From Pseudomonadota bacterium (GTDB lineage Bacteria; Bdellovibrionota; UBA1018), in contig JAIXQO010000003.1 in NCBI GenBank assembly GCA_027485695.1, positions 434,001 to 498,000 of the forward strand: a stretch of DNA of 64,000 nt, written 5' to 3'. The translations under genes were made by a program, and so were the position numbers. Shown here piece after piece: positions 38,485-48,264 of this stretch. Numbering within the stretch: position 1 is the stretch's first letter; every line of letters begins with the position of its first letter. The notes beneath the pieces are model-generated. The model made no database searches and was not told where the DNA came from. It was given only the letters and a program-made list of their open reading frames with translations.

Positions 38485-40995
38485 TTACTTCTTGAGACCG
38501 CTCTTCATACTAGCGAGCGCGGACGCGAATGGATTATTCGCGAACTGCGGACGAACCGGTGATTTGGCACCGCTCGGTTTCAACTCCGGGCGCCGAGCGG
38601 TTGCTGGGGCAGATGGAGTCGGAGCGGCTGGATCGCGAGGTTTGACCGGGCTTGGAGCGCCGCTTGGCTTGAGTTTTGGAGCTTCAGGCTTGCGCGGACG
38701 GCGTTCAGCACGCTCGCTGCGTTCAGCACGCTCGCTGCGTTCAGCACGCTCGCTGCGCTCGGCTTTCGCTTTGGCGGCTGGTTTCTCGGCTTTCGTTCCC
38801 GAGAGTCCTTTCATGGTGAAAGCCATCTGGCTCTTCTCGAGATTGACTTCGAGGACCTTGACCGTCACGTGGTCGCCTGGGCTGACTGCCTCGCGCGGGT
38901 CTTTGACGAAACGATCAGAAATCTGCGAGATGTGAACGAGTCCGTCTTGATGCACGCCGATGTCGACGAACGCGCCGAAGTTCGTGACGTTCGTGACGAT
39001 GCCTGGGCAGATCATCTCCGGCTTGACGTCCTTGAGTTCGAAAATATCGTCACGGTAGCTGAATGCCACGAACGATTCACGTGGGTCGCGGCCGGGCTTC
39101 TCGAGTTCCGAGAGCACGTCCTTGAACGTCAATTCGCCGAGTTTTTCTTTGAGTTCGTTTGAGAATTCTTTGGAGTTACGGATCTCGGCGACGGCGTCGC
39201 GGGAGGCAAGTTCTTGGAGGCTCTTGCCCATGCGTTTGGCGATGTCTTCGAGGGCGGAGTAGCGTTCTGGGTGAACACCCGTGTTGTCGAGCGGGTTTTC
39301 GCTCTCCGGAACACGGAGGAACCCGGCCGCTTGCTCGAACGTTTTAGTACTGAAACGAGGTACGTCCGTGAGTTCTTGGCGTGATTTGAAAAGGCCTTTT
39401 TGTGAACGAACTTCGACGATCGATTTAGCCAGTGCCTCGCCGATACCGGATACGCGCTTGAGCAGGTGATACGAGGCCGTGTTCAGGTTCACGCCGACAC
39501 TGTTCACGCAGGAATCCACAACGAGTTCGAGTGATTTCTTGAGTGAGTTTGGCGCAACATCGTGCTGGTACTGACCGACGCCGATTGATTTCGGATCGAC
39601 TTTGACGAGTTCGGCGAGCGGATCCTGGAGTCGGCGAGCGATCGAAATCGCACCGCGGACCGTGAGGTCGAGTTCTGGGAATTCTTCGCGCGCAACTTCG
39701 GATGCCGAGTAGACCGAAGCGCCTGATTCGCTGACCATCACCACTGGAACCGTGAGGTTCGCTTCTTTTAAGACGAGACGGATGAATGCTTCTGTTTCAC
39801 GGCCTGCGGTGCCGTTTCCAACGGCGATCGCCCTGATTCCACCGGTATCCACGATCGTCTTGAGGAGTTCTTTGGCTTTGGATTTTTGGTCTTCGGTCTG
39901 AAGGAAGATCACCGTGTCGGCAACGAACTTGCCGGAATCATTGACGACGGCGACTTTACAGCCGGTACGGACGCCGGGGTCAACGCCCAAGACAGCTTTC
40001 GGACCAAAAGGAGAAGCGAGCAGGAGTTTTTTCAGGTTCTCCGCGAACACTTGAATCGCTTCGCTGTCCGCGATTTCTTTCATCGCTTTGTGAGCTTCGT
40101 TCTCGATGCTCGGGAGGACGTGCGCCTTGAGGGCGAGTTTCGCCGCTTTGAGAAGCGCAGGTGCGACTTCGGAGTCTCGTTTAGTGCAGGCTTCTTTTTC
40201 AAAAAGCTGCACGAGCTCAGTTTCGAGTTCCGGGTGCTTGGTTCCGCCGCCCAGAGAGAGCGTCAGTTCTTCTTCCATCCAGCCACGGCGAATCGCCAAG
40301 TAGCGGTGGGAGTTTTCTTTTTTCTGAAGGTTTTCGATCTTCTCTTCGAACGTAAAGTACATCTCGTACTTAGAGTTCGGCTTGGCTTTCTCAGCCTTGC
40401 CTACGACGAGCGCGCCTTGCTTAAAGAGTTTCTCGCGAACTTCAGAACGAAGTTCTGCGTTCTCGGAGAGACGCTCGATCAGAATATCAGTCGCGCCTGC
40501 GATACATTTATCAGCGTCTACGAAGCCTTTTTCCTCGTTTTTGAACGTGAATGCCCAGATATCGAGCGTCTGACCCGGCTCGGGTTCGCGTACTCCATGG
40601 CCGATGTCCCAGATCCACTCAGCCAGTTCCGTAAGGCCCGCTTCTTTGGCGAGGGTGGCTTTGGATTTTTTCTTCACCTTGTAAGGAAGGTAGAGGTCTT
40701 CAAGTAGGGTCGACTGGAAGGTCGAGAGAATCTTGGCCTTGAGTTCGTCGGTGAGTTTCCCCTGACGCTCAATTTCTTCCACAATGTATTTTTGGCGAGA
40801 CGTCAGGGTGTCGAAAGATTCCTTGGCGTCGAGCGCATTCTGAATCTGAACTTCGTCCAAGCCGCCCGTCGCTTCTTTGCGGTAACGGGCGAGGAAGGGC
40901 ACCGTTGCGCCTTCGGCGCTGAGCTTCAGCACCGTTTCGATCGAGGAAAAGGAAACGCCAGGAACACACTTCGAAAACCATTGTTCAAGATTCAT
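38485..40995 (-). CDS. tex: Tex-family RNA-binding transcription accessory protein
   Basis: An 836-residue Tex protein. Domain order: helical Tex N terminus (residues 1-310), YqgF/RNase H-like domain with LGVDPGVRTGCKVAV, helix-hairpin-helix region (SGIGEALAKSIVEVRS), and an S1 domain (FGAFVDIGVHQDGLVHIS). Tex binds RNA and acts on transcription elongation complexes. A Lys/Arg/Glu/Ser-rich tail follows S1, with three perfect SERAER repeats. Normal family length is about 770, so the tail is extra. The start has a plausible site in the upstream 140-base gap. Confidence 0.92.
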   Translation of the reverse strand: MNLEQWFSKCVPGVSFSSIETVLKLSAEGATVPFLARYRKEATGGLDEVQIQNALDAKESFDTLTSRQKYIVEEIERQGKLTDELKAKILSTFQSTLLEDLYLPYKVKKKSKATLAKEAGLTELAEWIWDIGHGVREPEPGQTLDIWAFTFKNEEKGFVDADKCIAGATDILIERLSENAELRSEVREKLFKQGALVVGKAEKAKPNSKYEMYFTFEEKIENLQKKENSHRYLAIRRGWMEEELTLSLGGGTKHPELETELVQLFEKEACTKRDSEVAPALLKAAKLALKAHVLPSIENEAHKAMKEIADSEAIQVFAENLKKLLLASPFGPKAVLGVDPGVRTGCKVAVVNDSGKFVADTVIFLQTEDQKSKAKELLKTIVDTGGIRAIAVGNGTAGRETEAFIRLVLKEANLTVPVVMVSESGASVYSASEVAREEFPELDLTVRGAISIARRLQDPLAELVKVDPKSIGVGQYQHDVAPNSLKKSLELVVDSCVNSVGVNLNTASYHLLKRVSGIGEALAKSIVEVRSQKGLFKSRQELTDVPRFSTKTFEQAAGFLRVPESENPLDNTGVHPERYSALEDIAKRMGKSLQELASRDAVAEIRNSKEFSNELKEKLGELTFKDVLSELEKPGRDPRESFVAFSYRDDIFELKDVKPEMICPGIVTNVTNFGAFVDIGVHQDGLVHISQISDRFVKDPREAVSPGDHVTVKVLEVNLEKSQMAFTMKGLSGTKAEKPAAKAKAERSERAERSERAERSERAERRPRKPEAPKLKPSGAPSPVKPRDPAAPTPSAPATARRPELKPSGAKSPVRPQFANNPFASALASMKSGLKK
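38703..38756 (-). repeat. Three 18-base coding repeats in the Tex tail
   Basis: The unit GTTCAGCACGCTCGCTGC is repeated exactly three times in tandem, encoding SERAER on the minus strand in the charged tail after the S1 domain. Perfect identity suggests recent slippage. Confidence 0.9.
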
Positions 40996-41135
40996 AGTCG
41001 AATCCCGAAGCTAGCATGGGTCGCAAAGGGGGGGAATGGGGAAAACCGTGGAAATTCCGGTGTCTGTGCCTCGCGCAATGCGTTGGGTGCGCGGGGAGTC
41101 AGTCAGAGTCGTTAAAAGGCGATCAAAATGGGCCG

Positions 41136-42185
41136 TTATGGACAAGTAGCGTCGAGTTGCAGCGTGGTTTCGAAGTAATTAGCCGTCGGTGAAAACTGGC
41201 CCCCGGAGACTTCGATATGTTCGTAGACTCGAACGACGAGTTCGTATTGGTAAGGAACCAGCGCATTGGTCGAAGAGTTGTTGTTGATGTATTTGAACCG
41301 GCACATGACCTGACCACTATTCCCGAGACTCGTCGTTACAGGCGTGCATGCCGGCGTTGTGCCAGTATCTAAGGTGGCTTGACTGAGGCCCGAGAACGCC
41401 AGGAACTTCGGCGTGATCGACATGATTTTGATTTTTGTCAGAGGAATGTTCGATGCGGCCTCTGCCACGTTGAACTGATAGTAGCGGTAGCTGCCTGCAG
41501 GAGCCAATAGACCCGGGTCTGAACAAGTTCCAGTTCCAGTCGTGGTCAATCCCAGTGGAACGTTCCCGCAACTGGCGAGGGAAAAAACACGCGGGTAAGT
41601 CGTTGCATACTGATTATCGATCGGAACCTCGTTATCTCCCGCCGTAATATTAGTGACCTTATGTCCGAGGTGAAAATAGAGAGCGTCGCCCTCGTCTTGA
41701 TGGACGCTCGTTGGGCAAGGTTGTCCGGAGGGAACCTGAATGCCGAGAAGCTCGATGACGCGGTTTTCTCCGATCGGCGCGTCTTCGATGGTGAGCGTGT
41801 TACCGAACGCCGAGCGTTCAACGATCGCGGAGAATTTACCCGCGTAACTGCAAAAGTTCTTTTTGCCGAAATCCGCGAGCACAGCTGCAGTGGAACGTTC
41901 CGGATTGGAGTCCGTGTCCGGAATTCCTGGCCCCATGATATTTACTGCGATGCACTTGAAACCTGTGATGTCCTCCGGTGGGAGCAAAGGACTGGAAATG
42001 GCATTGATCGAGGCCAGGGAGGAGACGGAATAGAGTCGGTCTTCGTCTGGTAAGGCGAATCCAGGAATGACGACGTTCAAAGACGCGGTTTCGGGACTCC
42101 GATTCCCGCACGCGGTGAGTCCAATCGAAGTCATGAGAAGTAGTGTGAAACCAGTGCCTATTCCAATCCAAACACGAGCGCTCAT
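41136..42185 (-). CDS. Lipoprotein of unknown function, paralogue of next gene
   Basis: About 349 residues; lipobox SIGLTACGN. Shares with the 42257 protein the order FKCIAVNIMGPGIP, a KKNFCSYAG motif, VIELLGIQVPSG, then a Tyr/Pro-rich beta region. Looks like a surface beta protein with conserved cysteines. The frame is open 28 codons further upstream, but the ATG at 42185 starts the lipoprotein signal. Function unknown. Confidence 0.78.
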   Translation of the reverse strand: MSARVWIGIGTGFTLLLMTSIGLTACGNRSPETASLNVVIPGFALPDEDRLYSVSSLASINAISSPLLPPEDITGFKCIAVNIMGPGIPDTDSNPERSTAAVLADFGKKNFCSYAGKFSAIVERSAFGNTLTIEDAPIGENRVIELLGIQVPSGQPCPTSVHQDEGDALYFHLGHKVTNITAGDNEVPIDNQYATTYPRVFSLASCGNVPLGLTTTGTGTCSDPGLLAPAGSYRYYQFNVAEAASNIPLTKIKIMSITPKFLAFSGLSQATLDTGTTPACTPVTTSLGNSGQVMCRFKYINNNSSTNALVPYQYELVVRVYEHIEVSGGQFSPTANYFETTLQLDATCP

Positions 42186-42256
42186 CTGAATATTAAATAT
42201 AAAAAATAGATAATGTTCAAGACGCGCAAATGACTCGGCAAATTCTGCCGGGTTAG

Positions 42257-43297
42257 TCACTCGGAACAAACAACCGGGTAGTACCTTTCTGATTCGAAGA
42301 AACGAGCGCCGTTACTCGCATCGGAGACTCGAACACGAATGTCAAATCCATGGGGCAGAGGAGCACCTGATCCCTGATACTTAACGGAGCAATTTTCGGT
42401 AGCACCATACGAGAGAAAATTGGTTGGTGTCGTCTCGTGAATGCAGTCGCCAGATACTGGACTATATTGAACGTTCGAAGTATTCGGGAATCTAGGTTGA
42501 ATGGACAGAATCTTAAGCCCGACTTGAGTGCTGGAAGGTGAGTTGCCGGCGCTCCGAAGTTTGAAAACGTAGGTCTGGTAGCCACTGATCGTCGCTGGAG
42601 GTGTGGGCGTGACGCCGGTGCACGCAGAGACGGTCGGGGACACCCAGATGGGCACTCGGCCACATTCGACAGATGTGAAAATCTTGGGAGTGATCGACGA
42701 ATATTCGTTCGTGATCGTGACTGAGTTATTGTCGCGTCCGACACGGACGTTTTTCTCCGACCCAATATAGTAGTAACGCGGACGGAGCTGTTCGTTGTTC
42801 TCGCCTCCGTCCCCATCGTCCCCAATCGACGTGGGACAATTCGTCTGACCAGGTGCGAGTTTGATTCCCAGAAGTTCGACGATGCGACCCTCGCCTAGCG
42901 GTACATCCGGAACGTCAATAACGTTGGTCTGTCCAGGAGTGAGTCGGTAGATCGCTGAAGTGATACCTTTGTAGCTACAGTAGTTCTTGGTTTTAAAATC
43001 CTGAAGTATTTGCGCATGCGAGAGATCTTCTGAGTCCTGATCCTTGGGGAGGATGTCTGGAGCCATGATATTCACCGCGATGCAGTCGAATCCTGCGATG
43101 GTTGCAGGGGGCGCGGCAATCAAGGCATGCCTCGGTTCGACGCGTTCTTCGAGTAGGGAGTTCGCTTCGGCGATTGGCGGGATGACGACTTGTACCGTAG
43201 TGAGCCGAGTAGATTCCAGACCACAAGCGGCAAGAAACGCGGCACACGCGGATAAACTGAAAATCGTTCCATGGCGAAGGAGATCCCGCTGCAACAT
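42257..43297 (-). CDS. Lipoprotein of unknown function, paralogue of 41136-42185
   Basis: About 346 residues; lipobox AAFLAACGLE. Conserved with its neighbour: FDCIAVNIMAPDI, KTKNYCSYKG, IVELLGIKLAPGQ and CPTSIGDDGD. Its start lies 61 codons into a longer open frame, chosen because the lipoprotein signal begins there. The paralogue follows 72 bases downstream on the same strand. Confidence 0.78.
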   Translation of the reverse strand: MLQRDLLRHGTIFSLSACAAFLAACGLESTRLTTVQVVIPPIAEANSLLEERVEPRHALIAAPPATIAGFDCIAVNIMAPDILPKDQDSEDLSHAQILQDFKTKNYCSYKGITSAIYRLTPGQTNVIDVPDVPLGEGRIVELLGIKLAPGQTNCPTSIGDDGDGGENNEQLRPRYYYIGSEKNVRVGRDNNSVTITNEYSSITPKIFTSVECGRVPIWVSPTVSACTGVTPTPPATISGYQTYVFKLRSAGNSPSSTQVGLKILSIQPRFPNTSNVQYSPVSGDCIHETTPTNFLSYGATENCSVKYQGSGAPLPHGFDIRVRVSDASNGARFFESERYYPVVCSE

Positions 43298-43375
43298 GAG
43301 GTCTATTAAATAAGTTTTAAGAGGGGTCGACAAGTACTTTCCTGGTTTTTGAAGTCCCATGTAGGATGCAAAAAG

Positions 43376-43573
43376 ATGTCTTCGAAAAATCACTCCGATT
43401 CCGCTCCGAAAAAACTCGTCGAAGGTGAGGACTACTATATCGACGAACTGGGGCGCTGGGTTTTCACCGAGAAATATCACCTAAAACGCGGTTCCTGCTG
43501 TAAATCCGGCTGTCGTCATTGTCCTTATGGATTTAAAAAGCAGCCGTTTCCGGATCTCGAGGACGACGAATGA
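43376..43573 (+). CDS. DUF5522-family small Cys-rich protein
   Basis: A 65-residue protein of the DUF5522 family: DYYIDELGRWVFTEKYHLKRGSCCKSGCRHCPYGF. The four cysteines and the His form a likely metal site. ATG at 43376 is preceded by AGGA. Its last codons overlap the next gene (ATGA). Family function unknown; a metal-binding role is inferred from cysteines only. Confidence 0.85.
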   Translation: MSSKNHSDSAPKKLVEGEDYYIDELGRWVFTEKYHLKRGSCCKSGCRHCPYGFKKQPFPDLEDDE

Positions 43574-44496
43574 GGATCGTATCTTTGATCGCTAGTTCCA
43601 GCGAAATGGTCGCCCGCCTAGATGCGCTCTCGGAAATGGTCGGCCGATCGCATGAGTGCGATTTTCCGCTCGAGGTTAAGAAGCTTCCGCAATTGACGAA
43701 ACCCTCGATTCAGATCGAAGGCGCCTCCAGTCGTGAAATCGATGAACAAGTCAAAAAACGCGTCCGAGACGCGCTATCGATTTACGAGGTCGACCGGGAA
43801 AAACTGAAACTCTCGAATCCCGATGTGATCATCACGCAAACTCAGTGCGAAGTTTGCGCCGTCAGTCTCAAAGACGTCGAGCGCGCATTGACGGCTGACC
43901 TCGGAATCTCGCCCCGAATCGTATCGCTCAATCCGAACTCTTTGGCCGATATTGAACACGATTTTCGTGCGGTGGCGGTGGCCATTGGTCGAGTGCAGGA
44001 GGGAGAACGGGAGATCAGACGAATGCACGAACGCATGTCCGATGAGCGCGCTCGTGCGAAAGCACGTGGTTCGAATCCTCGCGTGGCGCTCATCGAATGG
44101 ATCGATCCGCTCATGGCAGCCGGGAATTGGATGCCCGAGTTAGTGACGATGGCCGGGGGAGAAAATCTTTTTGGTGAGGCTGGGAAACACTCGCCTTGGA
44201 TGACGTCGCAGGAACTCGTCGAAAAAAACCCAGACCTGATCGTGATCTCTCCCTGTGGATTTGATCTCGTTCGTACACGAGAAGAACTTCATCTGATTCT
44301 GGATTCGCCCTGGATCCGCAAGACGCGGGCCTTTGAAAAACGTGCGATTTTCATCGCGGACGGAAATCAGTATTTCAATCGCCCGGGGCCACGCGTTGTG
44401 GAGTCGCTCATCATTTTGAACGAGATTTTCGAGGCCGCACTTGAACCATCTCAGAATCAAGGCGAAGGCTGGGAACGCGTTTCTTTCGCTCAATAA
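43570..44496 (+). CDS. Cobalamin/iron-siderophore-binding-like protein (BtuF family)
   Basis: A 308-residue protein with the fold of periplasmic binding protein class III (BtuF/FhuD-like): start RIVSLIASSSEMVARLDA, mid IITQTQCEVCAVSLKDV, GNWMPELVTMAGG and a final YFNRPGPRVVESL. It lacks a signal peptide, so it is likely cytoplasmic, not a transporter part. Several such signal-less proteins pair with small Cys proteins; here the partner is the overlapping DUF5522 gene. Confidence 0.78.
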   Translation: MRIVSLIASSSEMVARLDALSEMVGRSHECDFPLEVKKLPQLTKPSIQIEGASSREIDEQVKKRVRDALSIYEVDREKLKLSNPDVIITQTQCEVCAVSLKDVERALTADLGISPRIVSLNPNSLADIEHDFRAVAVAIGRVQEGEREIRRMHERMSDERARAKARGSNPRVALIEWIDPLMAAGNWMPELVTMAGGENLFGEAGKHSPWMTSQELVEKNPDLIVISPCGFDLVRTREELHLILDSPWIRKTRAFEKRAIFIADGNQYFNRPGPRVVESLIILNEIFEAALEPSQNQGEGWERVSFAQ

Positions 44497-44511
44497 AACG
44501 CTCAATAAAAA

Positions 44512-44538
44512 AGGCGACTCGAAAACATCGAGTCGCCT
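44512..44538. terminator. Bidirectional terminator
   Basis: Perfect 10-base stem AGGCGACTCG/CGAGTCGCCT, loop AAAACAT, between the converging BtuF-like and subtilase genes. On the minus strand a T-rich run follows. Confidence 0.85.
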
Positions 44539-44569
44539 CTCTCAAGATTGGAATAGTTGAACCGATGGC

Positions 44570-45793
44570 TTACTGGAAGCAGTAAGCGCCGCGTGCTGCG
44601 CGAATAGCGGAGTTCAGGTTGACCACTCGGTAGCGGTACGTAGCGCCGGCTGGAAGGCTGCCGATGCCACCTGCGCGGACGACGGTCTGACGTGGATCAG
44701 CGGACTGAACCATCAGGTCGATCGCTTGGCGAGCTTTCAAGCACGGTTTTTCGATGAGCATTTTCGCCAAAACGTGGCCGATATAAGGAGCTGCCATCGA
44801 GGTACCCGACATGGCTTCGACTGCGCCTGCAGGGGCGCCTTCGTAGTCGCCTGGAACCGTGGAGATGATGTCTTCGCCTGGAGCGTAGATATCGACGAAC
44901 TGGTTACCGATGTTCGAGAATTCGCTGATTTCGCCTTTGGAGTTGACCGATCCGACGCAAACCGCGTTTCCGGCGCGGACTTGGCAAGGGTAAGTCTTGT
45001 ATCCAGACGAGACGTCTTTGGAGTCGTTACCGGAGGCGATCGTCAGGATCATTTCCGGAGCGGCGTTATTGACGTAATTCGTGAAATCGGCAAATGCGCG
45101 ACGGAGGTCGGCTTCGCGGTATTCTGGAGGATTGGAATCTACACCGATGCTCATATTTGCCACGCGAACGCCTTGGCGTTTTGCGAGGTAGATCGAGTCG
45201 CGGAGCGTACGTCCAAGTGCATCGGCCAAAGTACGGGAGTCTACCACGGCTTCTCCAGCGACGCGTGGGAGGTCATTCTCGTCAATCGGAAGGATGCGGA
45301 AAGGGATCACACCGATGCGGTAATCGCGACCGGTCATGATGCCAGCGACGTGCGTTCCGTGCGAGAGTCCGGCTTGTTCTTCAAAACCGAGATCGCGCTG
45401 TGCGGTTTTACGTTCGACGACGCGGAAGGACGGGAGACCGTCTTTGCCCAGGAAGTCATATCCGAGGACGTTGCCCGCGAATCCATCGCGATCACGATCC
45501 GTGAAACGAGTAAAAGGAGCCACGGGAGCGTCAAACTCGTTCAGATTGAAGTGAAGGTTCGGGATGAGTGCAGGATGCAGGTAATCGATACCCGTATCGA
45601 GCACGGCAACGACAACGCGGTGGTTCGCGTTGTTGCGCTGAATTTCGTTCAAAGAAACAGGGAATGCTGGGTTGGCCACCGCGAATTCGCGGGTGTTAAA
45701 AGCAAAGTTTTGGTTTTCGTAAGTGTTACAGCCGGAACCGACTGCAATGAGAACAAGTAACGCAATGGAAACGCGAGACATAGACAACTTCAT
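44570..45793 (-). CDS. Subtilisin-like serine protease lipoprotein
   Basis: A 407-residue S8 protease with lipobox VGSGC, so it is anchored in the envelope. Catalytic triad: Asp66 in AVLDTGID, His145 in SHGTHVAGI, Ser332 in SGTSMAAPY, with the oxyanion Asn256 in ASGNDS. No inhibitor-like propeptide is obvious; a short N-terminal segment precedes the domain. It probably acts on extracellular or surface proteins. Confidence 0.92.
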   Translation of the reverse strand: MKLSMSRVSIALLVLIAVGSGCNTYENQNFAFNTREFAVANPAFPVSLNEIQRNNANHRVVVAVLDTGIDYLHPALIPNLHFNLNEFDAPVAPFTRFTDRDRDGFAGNVLGYDFLGKDGLPSFRVVERKTAQRDLGFEEQAGLSHGTHVAGIMTGRDYRIGVIPFRILPIDENDLPRVAGEAVVDSRTLADALGRTLRDSIYLAKRQGVRVANMSIGVDSNPPEYREADLRRAFADFTNYVNNAAPEMILTIASGNDSKDVSSGYKTYPCQVRAGNAVCVGSVNSKGEISEFSNIGNQFVDIYAPGEDIISTVPGDYEGAPAGAVEAMSGTSMAAPYIGHVLAKMLIEKPCLKARQAIDLMVQSADPRQTVVRAGGIGSLPAGATYRYRVVNLNSAIRAARGAYCFQ

Positions 45794-45921
45794 ATTTTTA
45801 CTACCTCAGGAACGCGTCTTTCCATAGTTGCGGATCGCTATGCAACGGAATTTTTAGATTTGAGTTGAAATCGAGAACGAGGCTTGACGGCATGGTGGTG
45901 TTTTCGGTTCACTCTGGGCCT

Positions 45922-46590
45922 ATGCAAATACTCCGAACTGAAAATCGTGTAGGGCTCGTCGCTGTTTTGTGGGTTTTTGGTCTCATTCCTTGCGCAGCGC
46001 ATGCCTGGAGCATCGATGCGTCTCGACTTTTTCTTGCACCGCCTCCAGTTTCCGGCTCCTTTGAAGAACAAGAGGACTTTCGGGTCCTGCATCGCTATCA
46101 GGTCACGCGCTCCGTGGATGATTGCCGAGCAGCGGATGCGGAGAGCGCGCCGCTTCCCAACACGCTTTTTGGTCCGCAGTTTCAGATCTTGAGCTCCAGT
46201 GAGTTTCGTCGAGTGCTCTGGTTCTCTGGCAAGGTGCTCACGCAAGTGGCTTCGGCCGTCGAGCCGTTCAAAAAACAATACCTTCGTCAGCGACCTTTTA
46301 TCAAAGACCCCACCATCCTCCCTTGCATCAAGAAACCGGATGGCAACAAATCTTACCCAAGCGGGCATGCGACCATTGGCCGCGTCATGGCGCAAGTGCT
46401 CTCGGATATTTTTCCGACGAAACGAGCTGCGCTTTTGCAGCGTGGGGAACGGATTGCAGAAAACCGCGTGATCGGAGGCGTTCATCACCCAAGCGACATT
46501 CGCGCTGCCGAAATCCTCACCCAGCAAATCGTCGAGCAGCTCCGCTCCCAACCTGACTATTGGGATGAAGTTCGCGCGCTGAGCCGTTGA
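45922..46590 (+). CDS. PAP2-family acid phosphatase
   Basis: About 222 residues with a signal peptide (ending CAAHAWS). The PAP2 motifs are present: KKQYLRQRPF (K..RP), YPSGHATIGR (PSGH), and NRVIGGVHHPSDI (R..H..D). These are the residues of class A acid phosphatases. The periplasmic substrate is unknown. Starts at 45922, with ATG at 45892 and TTG at 45865 also possible. Confidence 0.82.
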   Translation: MQILRTENRVGLVAVLWVFGLIPCAAHAWSIDASRLFLAPPPVSGSFEEQEDFRVLHRYQVTRSVDDCRAADAESAPLPNTLFGPQFQILSSSEFRRVLWFSGKVLTQVASAVEPFKKQYLRQRPFIKDPTILPCIKKPDGNKSYPSGHATIGRVMAQVLSDIFPTKRAALLQRGERIAENRVIGGVHHPSDIRAAEILTQQIVEQLRSQPDYWDEVRALSR

Positions 46591-46615
46591 TTCTCGTTTG
46601 ATTTACCTAATAGAA

Positions 46616-46657
46616 AACGGGCGTTACGTTCCAATGGATCGTAACGCCCGTTCAATT
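46616..46657. terminator. Bidirectional terminator
   Basis: Perfect 13-base stem AACGGGCGTTACG/CGTAACGCCCGTT, 11-base loop, followed by CAATTTTTG. It lies between the converging phosphatase and cytochrome-like genes. Confidence 0.88.
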
Positions 46658-46675
46658 TTTGAGAGCTCGCCTAGA

Positions 46676-48232
46676 CTATTGAGCGCGGAGTCTGCGGTCG
46701 AACTCAGCAGATAGTCCCTGAATGCCCGCCTGCGATAGTGCAGTTGCGACGTCGGCACTGGGGAACTTTTTCGCCGCGTCTAGGATTGCGTTTTCCCAAG
46801 TGAGGCGCAGAAGCGCCATTCCAGGATTCTGCTCGAAGCTCGCTGAGTTGAACTTTTTAAAGGCGAGAGGCAAGAATGCCGCAAATTCTTCGGGGTTTCT
46901 CGCACGATTGAGGAAAATAGCGCCCTCTTCACTGGAGAAAAAGTCTCCCTCGATCGACCCCGAATTCATACTGCTCAAGGTGCGTGCGCGATCTACGCCG
47001 ATCGCCCAGGAAACAGTCGGGTGATTTTTTTGCCAGAGTTGGTAGAGAAATAGCGGCATGAGATTACTAAACGACGGTGGTAGGTGCACCAGTTGATGGC
47101 CGACGAATGAGTAATTTGGGGGACGTTGCCCTGTACGAAAGAGGTAGTCTCCTGCTCGTGGAAGAAATACGCGTGCTTGGTTAATGATTTGCTGATCCGC
47201 TGCCGATGCAAATTGCGCATAGATTGCTCGAAGATCATTCAAGCGTGCTTCGGACTCGGTCAATACCCGGGTTTCGAGTTCCGTATAGAGTGGGCGGGTA
47301 TAGTATGCGTCTCTTGAGAGGGCAGTGATATAAGGGTTGTCGCCCGTCATTCCGGGAGCGCCTTTTTGGTTCCACTCGTCGCCGCCGTTGAAACGAGAAG
47401 CGAATGCAAAGGATTGAAAATCAAAAAAATCCGGTGCTGTTTCAGTGATTTTCTCCTCAGTCCTTAAGATATGATGACCAATCATGCTCTCTCCGAGGTC
47501 GGTATTGAGAGTCGCAAGGCCAGCGTAAGTGAGTGAGTTACGACCGACGAGCGACTCATAAACCGTTCCTGATAGGTCAGCTTGAACAAACTGATCAAGC
47601 GCTTGAGTCTCGAATTCTGGACGAGGTAGGAGCGCCGTGCCACGCGAGGTGGTACCGTACATACGGTCGTTATCGTAACTACCGTATACGCCCGGCCAAT
47701 GTGGGTAGGGCTGCCAGATAAATCCGTTCTCGGCAGTCGCGCCTTGAGAAATGGAATGGCAGTTCGCGCAGACCTGGGGATCTCGTTCAAACGTGACCGT
47801 GGATCCCGGAGTTCCCGGAAACGTGATCCGGAGGAAACGAGCCGGCTCTCGGCCGAACGTTTCGATAGCCTCGATGGTACGGTTGCCCTGGCGATCCGGA
47901 ATATCTCCGAACGAGTAGGTCAATCGGTAGTTCGGATCTGTTGCAATCACTCGTGGTTTTTCAAGCGACGCCGCTTGTAGGCTTCGCGAGCGGTAAACGA
48001 GCGTGTATTTTTTTCGCCAGTCAGCCGGTAGTGCATTCAAGAACGAAACAATATCCGTGTTGGGCTGTGCTTGTACGCGGTTCACGAGCTCGTCCAGATA
48101 AGGTGAGTGCGACGAGACGGTGGAGGTTGACCAAAGGCGCTGGAAAAAGTTTCGGGCCTCAGCTTGCCACCATGCGAGGGAGGCAATGAGGAGCAGCGAG
48201 GACGTCACAATGAGCCGGACCGGTGTTTTCAT
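46676..48232 (-). CDS. Membrane-anchored or secreted protein with one CxxCH heme motif
   Basis: About 518 residues. An N-terminal hydrophobic segment (SSLLLIASLAWW) acts as signal or anchor. The motif CANCHS (Cys155, Cys158, His159) fits a single c-type heme in an otherwise unrecognised chain. No other cytochrome motif is visible, so it is not a standard cytochrome family. It lies 32 bases after the antiporter gene on the same strand. Confidence 0.72.
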   Translation of the reverse strand: MKTPVRLIVTSSLLLIASLAWWQAEARNFFQRLWSTSTVSSHSPYLDELVNRVQAQPNTDIVSFLNALPADWRKKYTLVYRSRSLQAASLEKPRVIATDPNYRLTYSFGDIPDRQGNRTIEAIETFGREPARFLRITFPGTPGSTVTFERDPQVCANCHSISQGATAENGFIWQPYPHWPGVYGSYDNDRMYGTTSRGTALLPRPEFETQALDQFVQADLSGTVYESLVGRNSLTYAGLATLNTDLGESMIGHHILRTEEKITETAPDFFDFQSFAFASRFNGGDEWNQKGAPGMTGDNPYITALSRDAYYTRPLYTELETRVLTESEARLNDLRAIYAQFASAADQQIINQARVFLPRAGDYLFRTGQRPPNYSFVGHQLVHLPPSFSNLMPLFLYQLWQKNHPTVSWAIGVDRARTLSSMNSGSIEGDFFSSEEGAIFLNRARNPEEFAAFLPLAFKKFNSASFEQNPGMALLRLTWENAILDAAKKFPSADVATALSQAGIQGLSAEFDRRLRAQ

Positions 48233-48264
48233 GGTCCGGTTGTCTACCAGACCACTTGTAAATA

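Noticed and set aside
44060..44090. A GGTTCGAATCC string like the T-arm of a tRNA
   Set aside because: It lies inside the BtuF-like coding frame and no acceptor or anticodon stem surrounds it.
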